The notes beneath the pieces were generated by a model. That model worked only from the letters and a program-made list of their open reading frames with translations. It was not told where the DNA came from and did no database searches. From Mycobacterium europaeum (GTDB lineage Bacteria; Actinomycetota; Actinomycetes; Mycobacteriales; Mycobacteriaceae): a stretch of 64,000 bases of DNA. Every line of letters begins with the position of its first letter. Positions within the stretch are counted from its first letter, which is position 1. The stretch is taken from positions 79,137 to 143,136 of the forward strand of contig NZ_LQOU01000035.1 of the NCBI RefSeq assembly GCF_002102155.1. Reading direction: 5' to 3'. Positions 16,264 to 24,169 of this stretch are shown here, one piece after another. The translations under genes and the position numbers were made by a program.

Positions 16264-18830
16264 GTGATCCTCGCGGATAGACGGACTGTGGTTCCGGCGG
16301 CGTCGGGGTTGATGGTGACGTCGTGCATGAGCCCCCGCATGAGGGCGATACCCCGGCCCCGACGCGGATAGCTGGCCGGCTGCGGGGGCTTCCACGAGCC
16401 GGTGTCGGTGATCGTCAACTGCACCTGGTCCACCAGTGCGGTCGCGCCCAGGCTGATCGTGCCCTCGGGTTTGTCGCGATGGCCGTGCTCGATGGCGTTG
16501 GCGACGGCTTCGCCCGCGGCGACGAGCACGTTCATTGCTTGTTCCGGATCCAGACGAGTGCGAGTCAGCCAGTGGCGCAACGCCTTTCGCGCTGGGGCTA
16601 GGTGGCTGACATCGGCGGGGAAGGTCAGCTCCAGCGGCGCGGGATGGCGATAGAGCAGCAGGACGACGTCGTCCTGGTAACCGCCCTCGGGGGCCAGAGC
16701 GGACATGATGTGGTTCGCCAAGTCGTCGAGGGTGGACCCCCGCCCGGCCTGCACCAGCGCGGCGGCGCGGGTGATGCCCTGCCCCAGTGCGGTGCGTCGG
16801 CGTTCGACCAACCCGTCGGTGTAGAGCAGCAGGGTCGCCCGCGCCGGCAGGGTCACGCGCCCCTCCGGGCGGGACCAGTCCGCTCGCACGCCCAACGCGA
16901 TGGTGTGGCCGTCGTCGAGCATCTGCGTGGTGCCGTCCGCGTGGACCAGGATGGGCGGCGGGTGCCCGGCGCTGGAGTACACCAGCTCACCCGTCTCGGG
17001 GTCGAGCACCGCGCAGACCGCGGTGGTGCACTGGGCGCCCGGCAACCGCGCCGCGAAGCGATCCATCCCCGCCAGAGCGGCGCCGGGACTGGGGTTTTCG
17101 AATAGCAGCGCGCGGCACGCGCTGCGCACCTGGCCCATCACGGTGGCCGCGGCGAGGCCATGCCCAACGCAGTCGCCTACGACCATCGCGATGCGCCCGT
17201 CGTCCAGGTCCACGATGTCGTACCAGTCGCCGCCCACCTGCAGGGGCCGGCTGGCGGCCTGATAACGCACCGCGAAGCCGTGCGGCAGATCGGCGGGGCC
17301 GAGGATCGCGTGCTGCAGCGCCAGGGCGGTTTCGCGCTGCTGGTCAACCTGATGGACCCGCTGCAAACCCTGCCCCAGCCGGCCCGCGAGGACCGTCAGC
17401 AGGGTCTGGTCCTCGAGGGTGAACGCCCGCCGCTCGGCCAGATCGATCCAGACGACGAGCACGCCCTCGGGATGCTGCAGCGCGATGCCCGCCGTCCCGG
17501 CTTCCCCGACGCTCGGGGTGAGCAGGTCGCCGTCGCGCAACGAGTTGAGGGTCTGTTGGGTGCGGGGCGGCAGGTCGCTCCATTGCGCGGGCTCGCCGAC
17601 CGACACCACTTGCGGTGCGCCATAAGCGTTTCCGTTCGAGGAACTGTGGGCCGGGAAGGTGACGGCCACGACGCGGCGGGCCCGCCACAGTCGGCGCAGT
17701 TCCTCGGCCGCGGCGTTGACCGCCGCCTCGACCGTGTCCGCCTCGGCGAGTTCCTGGTTGAGCGCGTGTTCGCGGCCCGCCGCCAGCGCCAGCGCGATGG
17801 CCGCGTGCCGGGCGAAGTCGCTGACCAGCTCGAGGTAGTCGTTGCCGAACGGAGACTGCTGCGGGTCGCGGGCGACGGCGATGACGCCGAGCACCGCGCC
17901 GTCGGCGATCAGCGGCATGACGATCGCGGAACGTTCACCGACGTCGGTGAACCCCTCGATCGGGTATTGGAAGGACTCGGTGATCAGCGGCAGGCCGCGC
18001 CGCGCGACACCGCCCGTGGTGGAGCCGTCCATCGGCACCTGGCGACCAATCACCTCCGAGGAGTACCGCCCCGCCGTCGCGGCGACGACGAGGGTGTTGA
18101 CCTGATCGGCAGGCAGGTCCGGCTCCTTGGGAACCAGCAGGATCGCCTGCTCGGCGCCGGCCAACTCCAGCGCCCGGTTCACGATCAGCTGCAACGGACC
18201 GGTCTGCGGGTCGCCGGACAGCAGCGCGGTGGTGATCTCGCGGCTGGCCTTCGTCCACTTCGCCGACTCACGTTCGCGTTCGAACAGCCGCGCGTTGTCG
18301 ATGGCCGCGGCCGCCGCGATCGCCAGCGCCCGCACGGCGGCCGCCTGGGAGTCGGTGAACACCCGGCCGGGGCGATCGTCGACCAGGTAGAGGCTGCCGA
18401 AGTCGGCCGCACGCACTGTGATCGGCAACCCGAGGAGCGCCCGCAGCGGCGGATCGTGGGCCTGCAGCTCACCGGCCTGCGGATGGGCGCTCACGTCGTC
18501 GAGGCGCAGACCCTCGCCCACCGGCAGATCGCCGAGCTGCCGCGCCGTTTGCTCATCGATGCCGGCGCGGACGAAAGCGGCCAGCGCGCCGTCGGCGGCG
18601 CGGATCCCCAGGGCTGCGTAGCGGCAGCCGGTCAGCTCCATCGCACCCTTGACGATGCGGTGCAGCGTCACGTCCAGGTCGAGATCGGAACCGACTTCGC
18701 TGATGACCCGCACCAGCTGTTCCATCTGGTCGCGAGCCGCCACCAGCTCGTCGAGTTGCTCGTGAATCTGGCTCACCAGCTCGCGCCGGCCCTGCCAAGT
18801 GAACGCCGATCCACCCCCTTCGTTGCCCAT
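16260..18830 (-). CDS. GAF sensor / PP2C (SpoIIE) phosphatase / HATPase kinase fusion
   Basis: The 856-residue cytosolic protein combines an N-terminal coiled region, GAF domains (about 40-185, 205-365 and a weaker one 370-500), a SpoIIE-type PP2C phosphatase (about 515-725; metal motifs G-G-D-W-Y-D at 533 and G-D-C-V-G-H-G at 552, and a late Q-D-D-V-V) and an RsbW-like ATPase (about 733-856; N-box E-A-V-A-N-A-I-E-H near 775, G-R-G-I-A-L near 824). It thus holds both phosphatase and kinase of a partner-switching module, with the STAS substrate encoded by the next, overlapping gene. The architecture recalls M. tuberculosis Rv1364c, except that STAS is separate. Confidence 0.92.
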   Translation of the reverse strand: MGNEGGGSAFTWQGRRELVSQIHEQLDELVAARDQMEQLVRVISEVGSDLDLDVTLHRIVKGAMELTGCRYAALGIRAADGALAAFVRAGIDEQTARQLGDLPVGEGLRLDDVSAHPQAGELQAHDPPLRALLGLPITVRAADFGSLYLVDDRPGRVFTDSQAAAVRALAIAAAAAIDNARLFERERESAKWTKASREITTALLSGDPQTGPLQLIVNRALELAGAEQAILLVPKEPDLPADQVNTLVVAATAGRYSSEVIGRQVPMDGSTTGGVARRGLPLITESFQYPIEGFTDVGERSAIVMPLIADGAVLGVIAVARDPQQSPFGNDYLELVSDFARHAAIALALAAGREHALNQELAEADTVEAAVNAAAEELRRLWRARRVVAVTFPAHSSSNGNAYGAPQVVSVGEPAQWSDLPPRTQQTLNSLRDGDLLTPSVGEAGTAGIALQHPEGVLVVWIDLAERRAFTLEDQTLLTVLAGRLGQGLQRVHQVDQQRETALALQHAILGPADLPHGFAVRYQAASRPLQVGGDWYDIVDLDDGRIAMVVGDCVGHGLAAATVMGQVRSACRALLFENPSPGAALAGMDRFAARLPGAQCTTAVCAVLDPETGELVYSSAGHPPPILVHADGTTQMLDDGHTIALGVRADWSRPEGRVTLPARATLLLYTDGLVERRRTALGQGITRAAALVQAGRGSTLDDLANHIMSALAPEGGYQDDVVLLLYRHPAPLELTFPADVSHLAPARKALRHWLTRTRLDPEQAMNVLVAAGEAVANAIEHGHRDKPEGTISLGATALVDQVQLTITDTGSWKPPQPASYPRRGRGIALMRGLMHDVTINPDAAGTTVRLSARIT

Positions 18831-18942
18831 GGATACAAACGTAACCGCTCACCCGAGCGACCCCCACAGGCGGCGGTGATGTCCGGCCCGGAGATTGCGG
18901 GTTTACTCGACCTTGACCATGCTTTGAGTCGCCCCACCGACG

Positions 18943-19647
18943 ATGGCCGTTATGAGGATTGCCCCGGAGCTCCAACCGCTGTATCTACTGGCGGACAGTC
19001 AGCTGCTGTTCTGGAGACGGCAGGGCCGCCTGCTCCTCGAAGAAGCCATCGATAGGTTGGCCGGTGCCACCCCGATCAGTGCGGCCTACATCGGCGCCTC
19101 CAACGGAGATCGTCCGGAGTTCTACGACATCTTCGAGGCGGCGGTGGACGCCGTCGGGATCGCCGACCGTCGCATGATCGACTCGTCGTTCGGCCGCGCC
19201 GACCGCGCCTTCCTGGAGGGCGCCCAGGTGGTGGTCCTCGCGGGCGGCGACGTGCGCCGCGGCTGGGACACGTTCGAGCAAACCGGCATGAAGGACGTCA
19301 TCCTGGGCCGGTACGCCCAGGGCGCTGTCCTGGTGGGCATCTCGGCCGGCGCGGTCCAGCTCGGGCGTTACGGGGTCGTCGAGGCGCCGGACTCCCCCGA
19401 GTCGGGGTTGTTCGACGTGTTCGATCTGGTCCCCCTGGTCATCGACGCGCACGACGAGCGAGCCGGGTGGGCACGGCTGGCGCGGGCCATCGAATCGCTG
19501 CGCGGCGCGGCCATCGGGCTCGGGATTCCTTCGGGCGGCGGAGTCGTCGCGCACACGGATGGCATGATCGAACCCCTGCGCCGGCCCGCCCACAAACTCG
19601 TTTTCGACGGCATCCGCGTCGTGCACTCACTGGTGCGCGCGGAATAG
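18943..19647 (+). CDS. Peptidase S51 / dipeptidase E-like protein
   Basis: The 234-residue protein has the class-I glutaminase-like fold of S51 peptidases and cyanophycinases. The nucleophile elbow is G-I-S-A-G-A-V with the catalytic Ser near residue 132, preceded by the A-G-G-D-V-R-R loop that normally reads A-G-G-N in dipeptidase E. A late H-x-x-G-M-I segment may contribute to the site. Two ATG codons (18943 and 18952) are possible starts. It is divergent from the phosphatase-kinase gene. The substrate is unknown, probably a small Asp-containing peptide. Confidence 0.85.
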   Translation: MAVMRIAPELQPLYLLADSQLLFWRRQGRLLLEEAIDRLAGATPISAAYIGASNGDRPEFYDIFEAAVDAVGIADRRMIDSSFGRADRAFLEGAQVVVLAGGDVRRGWDTFEQTGMKDVILGRYAQGAVLVGISAGAVQLGRYGVVEAPDSPESGLFDVFDLVPLVIDAHDERAGWARLARAIESLRGAAIGLGIPSGGGVVAHTDGMIEPLRRPAHKLVFDGIRVVHSLVRAE

Positions 19648-19653
19648 GCAATC

Positions 19654-19670
19654 TACTTGCACTGCAAGTA
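19654..19670. promoter_or_regulatory. 17-bp perfect palindrome, operator candidate
   Basis: TACTTGCA and TGCAAGTA flank a single C. It lies after the S51 peptidase gene and 178 bp before the hemophore-related gene, in a stretch with no coding potential. The size and perfection suit a TetR- or GntR-type dimer site. Which regulator binds is unknown. Confidence 0.5.
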
Positions 19671-19847
19671 AGGTCCGTCGCATCCGGTGGTGACGGTTGG
19701 CCGTCGGAGTGGTGACTTTCGGCCCGAGTAATGCCCCTTGTTCGGTGTCCAGAGTTAACCATGCCAACTGCCGCTCGACTTTGCTGGAACCCGGCGGCAA
19801 CCGACATCGGTCCCGGCCAGGTTCATCGCCGGATAAAGGAGCCAGTC

Positions 19848-20228
19848 ATGTCCCTCGCAGGTCTGTTCACGCGCCGGCTACTGGTCGGGGCGATCGGCGC
19901 CGGCACGCTTCTGGGTGCTACCGCGGGGACGGCCGTGGCCGATCCGCCGCCCCGGCCCGCCAACTGCACGGCCGCCGACATGGCCGGCGTAGCGTCCGGG
20001 GTGGCGGCGGCACTCTCGGCCTATCTGTTCACCCATCCGGACCTGAACGGCTTCTACACCGACCTGCAGGATCGGCCCAAAGATCAGATTCGCGAGGACG
20101 TGCAGCAATATTTCACCGCCAACCCGCAGGAGCAGGCCGACCTTGAGAACATCCGACAACCGCTGGTTGACATCAGGCAACGTTGCCAGTGGGCACCGCT
20201 ACTGGGTCAGGGCGGCGCGACGCCCTGA
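19848..20228 (+). CDS. Hemophore-related secreted protein (Rv0203/Rv1174c type)
   Basis: The 126-residue preprotein has a twin-Arg-containing but otherwise normal signal peptide cut after A-V-A. The mature part starts with a Pro stretch, then N-C-T-A-A-D-M-A-G-V and a helical A-Y-L-F-T-H-P-D-L-N-G-F-Y segment; a second Cys near the end (R-Q-R-C-Q-W) should pair with the first. This is the pattern of the mycobacterial hemophore-related family, of which Rv0203 binds haem outside the cell. The ATG follows AAAGGA at the right distance. A small secreted Pro-rich protein is encoded next. Confidence 0.82.
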   Translation: MSLAGLFTRRLLVGAIGAGTLLGATAGTAVADPPPRPANCTAADMAGVASGVAAALSAYLFTHPDLNGFYTDLQDRPKDQIREDVQQYFTANPQEQADLENIRQPLVDIRQRCQWAPLLGQGGATP

Positions 20229-20243
20229 CCCCCGGGTCAGGCG
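20221..20243 (+). terminator. Hairpin overlapping the hemophore stop codon
   Basis: An inverted repeat (CGCC-CTGACC with GGGTCAGGCG, one bulged C) spans the stop codon and the following bases; no U-tract follows. It could limit read-through into the next gene. Confidence 0.4.
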
Positions 20244-20315
20244 ACCATGTCCCGCACGCGCCCTGGATGCGCCTCGGGCCCGCACAAGCGCAGCCGCGAT
20301 GGGAAGGAAATCACG

Positions 20316-20612
20316 ATGAAGGTGCGGTCTTGGACTGCAGGGGCGCTGGCAGCGTTGTCCCTTGCCGCGATTCCTGAGGTCTATGCCGTCGTGCAGCCCA
20401 CCGGGGTGGCCAAGGCGGACGTCTGCGCGAGCGTCGGCAGGCGCGTTTCCGTGAGCGGGTGCACGAACATCGCCGATACGGTCAACGCCAATGTCCCCCC
20501 GCCGGACGCGTATGCGCCGCTGCCGCAGGACTTCCCGCCGCCACCGCCACCGCCGCCGGTCAATGTCTGCGTGGGCGGAGGCCGGCGCGTTCATGTGAGC
20601 GGCTGCTTCTGA
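20316..20612 (+). CDS. Secreted Cys/Pro-rich protein with duplicated motif
   Basis: The 98-residue preprotein starts behind GGAAGG with a signal peptide. The mature part contains the same 14-residue motif twice, V-C-x3-G-R-R-V-x-V-S-G-C, once near residue 37 and again at the extreme C-terminus, joined by a linker with eight consecutive prolines. Each motif could form a Cys-bridged loop exposing two arginines. I recognise no named family. It lies 87 bp downstream of the hemophore-related gene on the same strand and may be co-expressed despite a hairpin between them. Confidence 0.75.
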   Translation: MKVRSWTAGALAALSLAAIPEVYAVVQPTGVAKADVCASVGRRVSVSGCTNIADTVNANVPPPDAYAPLPQDFPPPPPPPPVNVCVGGGRRVHVSGCF

Positions 20613-20623
20613 GATCGCGTTCT

Positions 20624-21529
20624 CTATCGGGGAGACCCGGTACCTCGGCCTCGCGTTGGGCGGTGCACCGCCAGCACGTCGGTGTTGGCCAGCGTTTGCG
20701 CCTGAGCGGCCAGCGCCGACGCCCGGTTGGCGTGGGCGATTGCTTCGGCGGGGTTGCTTGCTTCCTTGCCGCGCGCCGCCGCCAAATGCCTTTTCGCCTC
20801 GTCGAATCGGGCCAGCGCCGCGGCGCCCACGCTGTCGTGATGCCGGGTGACGTAGTCGGAGATCTGGCGCAATCTGGTGTCCGCGGTGGACAACGCCTGC
20901 CCCGACGAATCGTCCACGCTTGCCTGGCCGTCGGCGGGGGCGACCCGCCGCGCGGCACGCCGGCGGTGGCGCACACGAATGAGCACGAGAAACAGCACGA
21001 CCATCAACACCAAGACGCCGACGCCGATCGCGATCGGCAGCCACATCGGCTTTGAGGTGCTCGCCGACTTGTTCAACCCATCTGCCGCGGCGACGGCCGC
21101 ACCGCTCCAGTCCTTGACGGCGACCGCGGGCCCAATCTGGTTGTTGCGCAGACCGTCCAGCTCGGCCGCCGTGACGCCCTGCGTGTTGGGCGGCACCGAA
21201 AACGCGTACAGCTTCGTGTTCGTGGCCACCGCCAGCAGCGCGTCGTGGTCGCCCATTGCGCTGGCGCCGCGGGTCCGCTCGGCCCAGTTGTCGGGCTTGA
21301 ACCTGGAGAAGTTGTCGACGTAGACCACCCACAGTTGAATGTGCCGATTGCGGTAGAGCCGGTCGATGGCCGCGACGACCGCCGCCCGGCCCGGATCCGT
21401 CAACGCCGCGACGCTGTCGGTGACGTGGTCCGTGAGCTTGGCCGGCGGTTGCGCGCCGGCGGAGGCGGGCACCAGCAGTCCCGTGGTGAGAATCGCCAGG
21501 ACTGCACCGATCAGGCGAGCAACGCGCAT
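20624..21529 (-). CDS. TPM-domain membrane protein
   Basis: The 301-residue protein has a signal peptide, an extracytoplasmic TPM_phosphatase-type domain (about 30-155, with L-W-V-V-Y-V-D-N-F and D-N-W-A-E-R-T), one transmembrane helix near 165-187, and a basic then helical cytosolic tail. Full-length actinobacterial relatives I recall (for example Rv2345) are about twice as long, so this is a short form lacking the extended C-terminal coiled region. TPM domains have been linked to phosphatase activity and photosystem repair in plants; the bacterial role is unknown. It converges on the secreted protein gene. Confidence 0.8.
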   Translation of the reverse strand: MRVARLIGAVLAILTTGLLVPASAGAQPPAKLTDHVTDSVAALTDPGRAAVVAAIDRLYRNRHIQLWVVYVDNFSRFKPDNWAERTRGASAMGDHDALLAVATNTKLYAFSVPPNTQGVTAAELDGLRNNQIGPAVAVKDWSGAAVAAADGLNKSASTSKPMWLPIAIGVGVLVLMVVLFLVLIRVRHRRRAARRVAPADGQASVDDSSGQALSTADTRLRQISDYVTRHHDSVGAAALARFDEAKRHLAAARGKEASNPAEAIAHANRASALAAQAQTLANTDVLAVHRPTRGRGTGSPR

Positions 21530-21569
21530 ACGGGTAACTTAGCCGTCATTCCGCCTGATCCGTCCGTGG

Positions 21570-22673
21570 TCACCGCTTCGGTCGCCACCTGAGCGGCACG
21601 GGCCCCGGAAACCAACCCTCGAAAATGTCGCTCGGCAACGGGTTGTAGGGCTTGGGATACCACGCTTTGGGGACATCGCCGGCGTCCCAGTCAAACCAGA
21701 AGAACGGAACCTCGGCGAGCCACACGTCGAAGAACGCGAGCAGCAGATCCCGGGCCAGGTGCGATGCCGGACACCGGTGCGGGCCTCCACCAAAGCTCCA
21801 ATGTCGCTGCGGGCCGTCCAATTCGATGCTGTGGCCGGACATGTCGTCGGCCTCGTCACGGTGAACCAGTCCGACACACAACTGGACGGGCGCCCCGGCT
21901 GGGATCGTCGTTTCTCCGATCGTCACGCTGCGACTCGTGCGTCGTGAAACAGTCTTCGCCCCGCCATCCAACCGCAGCAGCTCCTCGATGAACCTGCGTT
22001 GCCGGTCTGGATTTTCGCGCAGCTCCCGCTGAAGCATCGGCTTCCGCGCCAGGACCGCCAGTCCGGCCTTCATCGGGAAGGACGCGAAAATGAGACCGCG
22101 GAGCACCGACCCGATCATTCCGAGCACTTCTTCGTCGGACAGCGGTTCGGTGGCGAGGCGGCTGATCACATCGGGGCCACCCCGCGGCGCGCGCCGGATC
22201 TGGCCCACCAGTTTCGGCTCGAGCGCTTCGAGGGGGGTATCCGTGGGCAGCCCGCATGCCGCAACGAATGCGGCACGCCAAACCACCTCGGCGACGTCCG
22301 CACCATCGCAGCAGTCGAGTTCTCTCGCCACAGAACGGACGCAGTTTTCGACGATCCCGCGCACGGGCTTCAGCATTTCCCGCGAATTGGCCGGATTGAA
22401 CAACAGGTCGACCATGATTTTCCGGTACGGCCCGAATGGCGGATTGCCGAGCATCAGCTCGCCTTGGCGGCTGGCGAAAACCTCGCCATCACGCACGGCG
22501 GCGAGGACGTCGTCGCGCCGCCACAACACGTACGTGCCGTCGGGCTCCCGCAGCACTCGTTGGCCGGCCCGCTGTGCGGCGGCCAGCCACTCCCGATAGC
22601 CCGCGGCCGCTTCCTCGTCGGACCGCATGACTTCTCGCGCGGCAGCGGCCTCGCCGCCAGACCCGATCACCAC
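21570..22673 (-). CDS. Cytochrome P450 lacking the usual I-helix acid-Thr pair
   Basis: The C-terminal half has the haem-binding loop F-G-G-G-P-H-R-C-P with Cys near residue 301 and the K-helix E-L-L-R. The expected I-helix A-G-x-[DE]-T-T motif is absent; the aligned region reads G-L-I-F-A-S-F-P-M, so O2 activation may differ or the enzyme may use another oxidant. At 367 residues it is somewhat short. GTG at 22673 is the longest start; an ATG at 22628 (M-R-S-D-E) is plausible. The gene lies just outside the island border, and a fragment of a close paralogue lies just inside. No ferredoxin gene is adjacent. Confidence 0.85.
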   Translation of the reverse strand: MVIGSGGEAAAAREVMRSDEEAAAGYREWLAAAQRAGQRVLREPDGTYVLWRRDDVLAAVRDGEVFASRQGELMLGNPPFGPYRKIMVDLLFNPANSREMLKPVRGIVENCVRSVARELDCCDGADVAEVVWRAAFVAACGLPTDTPLEALEPKLVGQIRRAPRGGPDVISRLATEPLSDEEVLGMIGSVLRGLIFASFPMKAGLAVLARKPMLQRELRENPDRQRRFIEELLRLDGGAKTVSRRTSRSVTIGETTIPAGAPVQLCVGLVHRDEADDMSGHSIELDGPQRHWSFGGGPHRCPASHLARDLLLAFFDVWLAEVPFFWFDWDAGDVPKAWYPKPYNPLPSDIFEGWFPGPVPLRWRPKR

Positions 22674-23084
22674 GCACTACCGACTTTCGCGTTCGGCGGT
22701 CGCTGCGAACTACGCATTAACGGCGCCACCTCGAATTCCGACGCCGCCAGTTTATTCTCAAGATCGACCACCCGGCGCGGCGAGACGGCCGATCAGCGGG
22801 CTTATCCAGGGTTTATCGCGCTACCACGCTGATCGTCGTCCCTGACCAAACACTGTCGAATTTCAGGAGCTTTTCCAGGGGGTCAACTCGAATTGGCCAC
22901 CCGGCGAGACGAGAGCGCACATCGGGTTCGTCGCGCGGGGGCGGCCCTCAGTCACATCGGCCACACCAGTACCTGTCTCGGTACCACCATGCGACCACCG
23001 AACTCGATATCGCCGGCGATATCAGATGTGAGAGTCGCCTCTTGGTCGGAGACCGCAGCAGCCGCTGTCATACCCGATTCTGGC
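22674..23084. other. Non-coding stretch before the island border
   Basis: No convincing gene is seen in either strand over 411 bp. The first part probably holds the P450 promoter and is more A/T-rich (22725-22880). The last part includes an 18-bp palindrome. The stretch ends at the tRNA-derived repeat. Confidence 0.5.
23006..23023. promoter_or_regulatory. 18-bp perfect palindrome
   Basis: GATATCGCC is followed directly by its reverse complement. It lies 62 bp outside the island's left repeat with no gene immediately next to it. It could be an operator left from a lost gene or an unrelated protein-binding site. Confidence 0.3.
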
Positions 23085-23123
23085 GGGGCGGGCGGGGCTC
23101 GAACCCGCGACCAACGGATTATG
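23085..23123 (-). repeat. Left attachment repeat (tRNA 3'-half copy)
   Basis: Thirty-nine bases are identical to 43018-43056 and in the same orientation. They run from the first base of the CAT anticodon to the last base of the acceptor stem; the discriminator base is not kept. This is what site-specific integration into the anticodon loop leaves behind. Confidence 0.85.
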
Positions 23124-23156
23124 TGGACACGGCTGCCGCCCGGAGGTGGGTGGTTC

Positions 23157-23280
23157 GTAGCTGCCACCCGGCTCGCGCAGCACCCGTCGGCCGGCGCGGC
23201 GCGCGGCGGCCAGCCACTCCCGCAACTTCGCGGCCGCAACCTCGTCCGATTGCATCACGTCCGCGGCGGCCGCGGTGCCG
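23157..23280 (-). pseudogene. N-terminal fragment of a cytochrome P450
   Basis: Roughly 40 codons match the N-terminus of the P450 at 21570-22673 (shared V-M-x-S-D-E, R-E-W-L-A-A-A-x-R-A-G and V-L-R-E-P). Similarity stops about 35 bp before the tRNA-derived repeat and nothing else of the enzyme remains. It is a remnant at the island's inner edge; the product would not be functional. Confidence 0.75.
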
Positions 23281-23305
23281 GTCGCGGTGGCGGCGGGTAG
23301 GACGC

Positions 23306-23848
23306 CTAGGTGTGAACCTTCCAGCCCGCCAGCGGGGTGGGTGCCGCCGCCGCGTTGGGGTCGTTGAACTCGATGTAGACGTCGCCCTGCTTCACGCTGC
23401 CGTCGTAGGCGACGTAGCCGTGGGCGGTTTGACCGTTGGTGACCGAGCCCGAGCGCAGCGGGGGCATCTTGTTGATCTGTTGATAGTGCACCAGTGACGA
23501 ACCGCCCTCGGTATCCCGGTAGGGGTCTTGCCGCCACGGCGAGGACGCGGCGGTCAACGTTCTTTCGCTGTAGGTGAAGGGCGTGTCGGACTTGCCGACG
23601 ATGGTCACCTCGATGACGTTGCATCCCCCGCTGCCGGAGCACCCCGACGAAATCCAGGTCGCGTTGTTCACCGTGACGTCGGCGGTCGCCGCGCTGTACT
23701 CGGTGACATGGATGGTGGTGCCGGATTTGCCGGTCGGGAACGGCGCCTGTTGCGGTGTCGGGTCGGCGGCCGCGTGGGGCGCCATCGCGCACGCCGCAGT
23801 CGCCAGCAAGGGCGCAAGACCTGCGCGCACCGGGGAAGGAATGGCCAC
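23306..23848 (-). CDS. Secreted protein, MPT63/telokin-like beta-sandwich
   Basis: The 180-residue preprotein starts with GTG and a signal peptide ending in H-A-A-A-D-P. The mature part alternates short strands (T-I-H-V-T-E-Y, A-D-V-T-V-N-N-A-T-W) and ends P-L-A-G-W-K-V-H-T; a Cys pair (S-G-C-S-G-S-G-G-C) lies in one loop. This is the pattern of small Ig-like secreted proteins such as MPT63 and DUF4352 relatives, which I infer from layout, not from strong motif identity. It is the first apparently intact gene inside the island. Confidence 0.65.
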   Translation of the reverse strand: MAIPSPVRAGLAPLLATAACAMAPHAAADPTPQQAPFPTGKSGTTIHVTEYSAATADVTVNNATWISSGCSGSGGCNVIEVTIVGKSDTPFTYSERTLTAASSPWRQDPYRDTEGGSSLVHYQQINKMPPLRSGSVTNGQTAHGYVAYDGSVKQGDVYIEFNDPNAAAAPTPLAGWKVHT

Positions 23849-23971
23849 TCGTGAACGATATCGCCCTTCTAGGAGGCGGGGCCGTCAGAGTTGCGCGTGA
23901 CACCGACGCGACCGATCGGTGCGGACCGGCACGACCACCCACGAGAACGCCGGCGATGCCGCGTCGACGAC

Positions 23972-24169
23972 GTGGAAATCTCGCAGATGCGCGCGTTCGT
24001 CGCCGTGGTGGAATACGGCGGGTTCTCTGCGGCTGCACGTCGGTTGCACATCAGCCAGCCAGCGCTGTCCGGAAAAATCCAAGCGCTGGAAAAGCACCCG
24101 GGTGTCCCGGTCGTCCCCGACTTGGTGGAACAGTTCGACAAACTGCTCGTGGGTTGCCGCGTTAGTTGA
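23972..24169 (+). pseudogene. Truncated LysR-type regulator
   Basis: The frame encodes the LysR helix-turn-helix (M-R-A-F-V-A-V-V-E-Y-G-G-F-S and H-I-S-Q-P-A-L-S-G-K-I-Q-A-L-E) and then runs into about 15 unrelated residues and a stop. The co-inducer domain of about 200 residues is missing. The 3' end overlaps the HAD hydrolase gene on the other strand. It is a decayed gene. Confidence 0.75.

Noticed and set aside
23022..24038. A 338-codon minus-strand frame spanning the left island border
   Set aside because: It is a composite of P450 remnant, tRNA-derived repeat and the antisense of other genes; only the P450 part shows homology.
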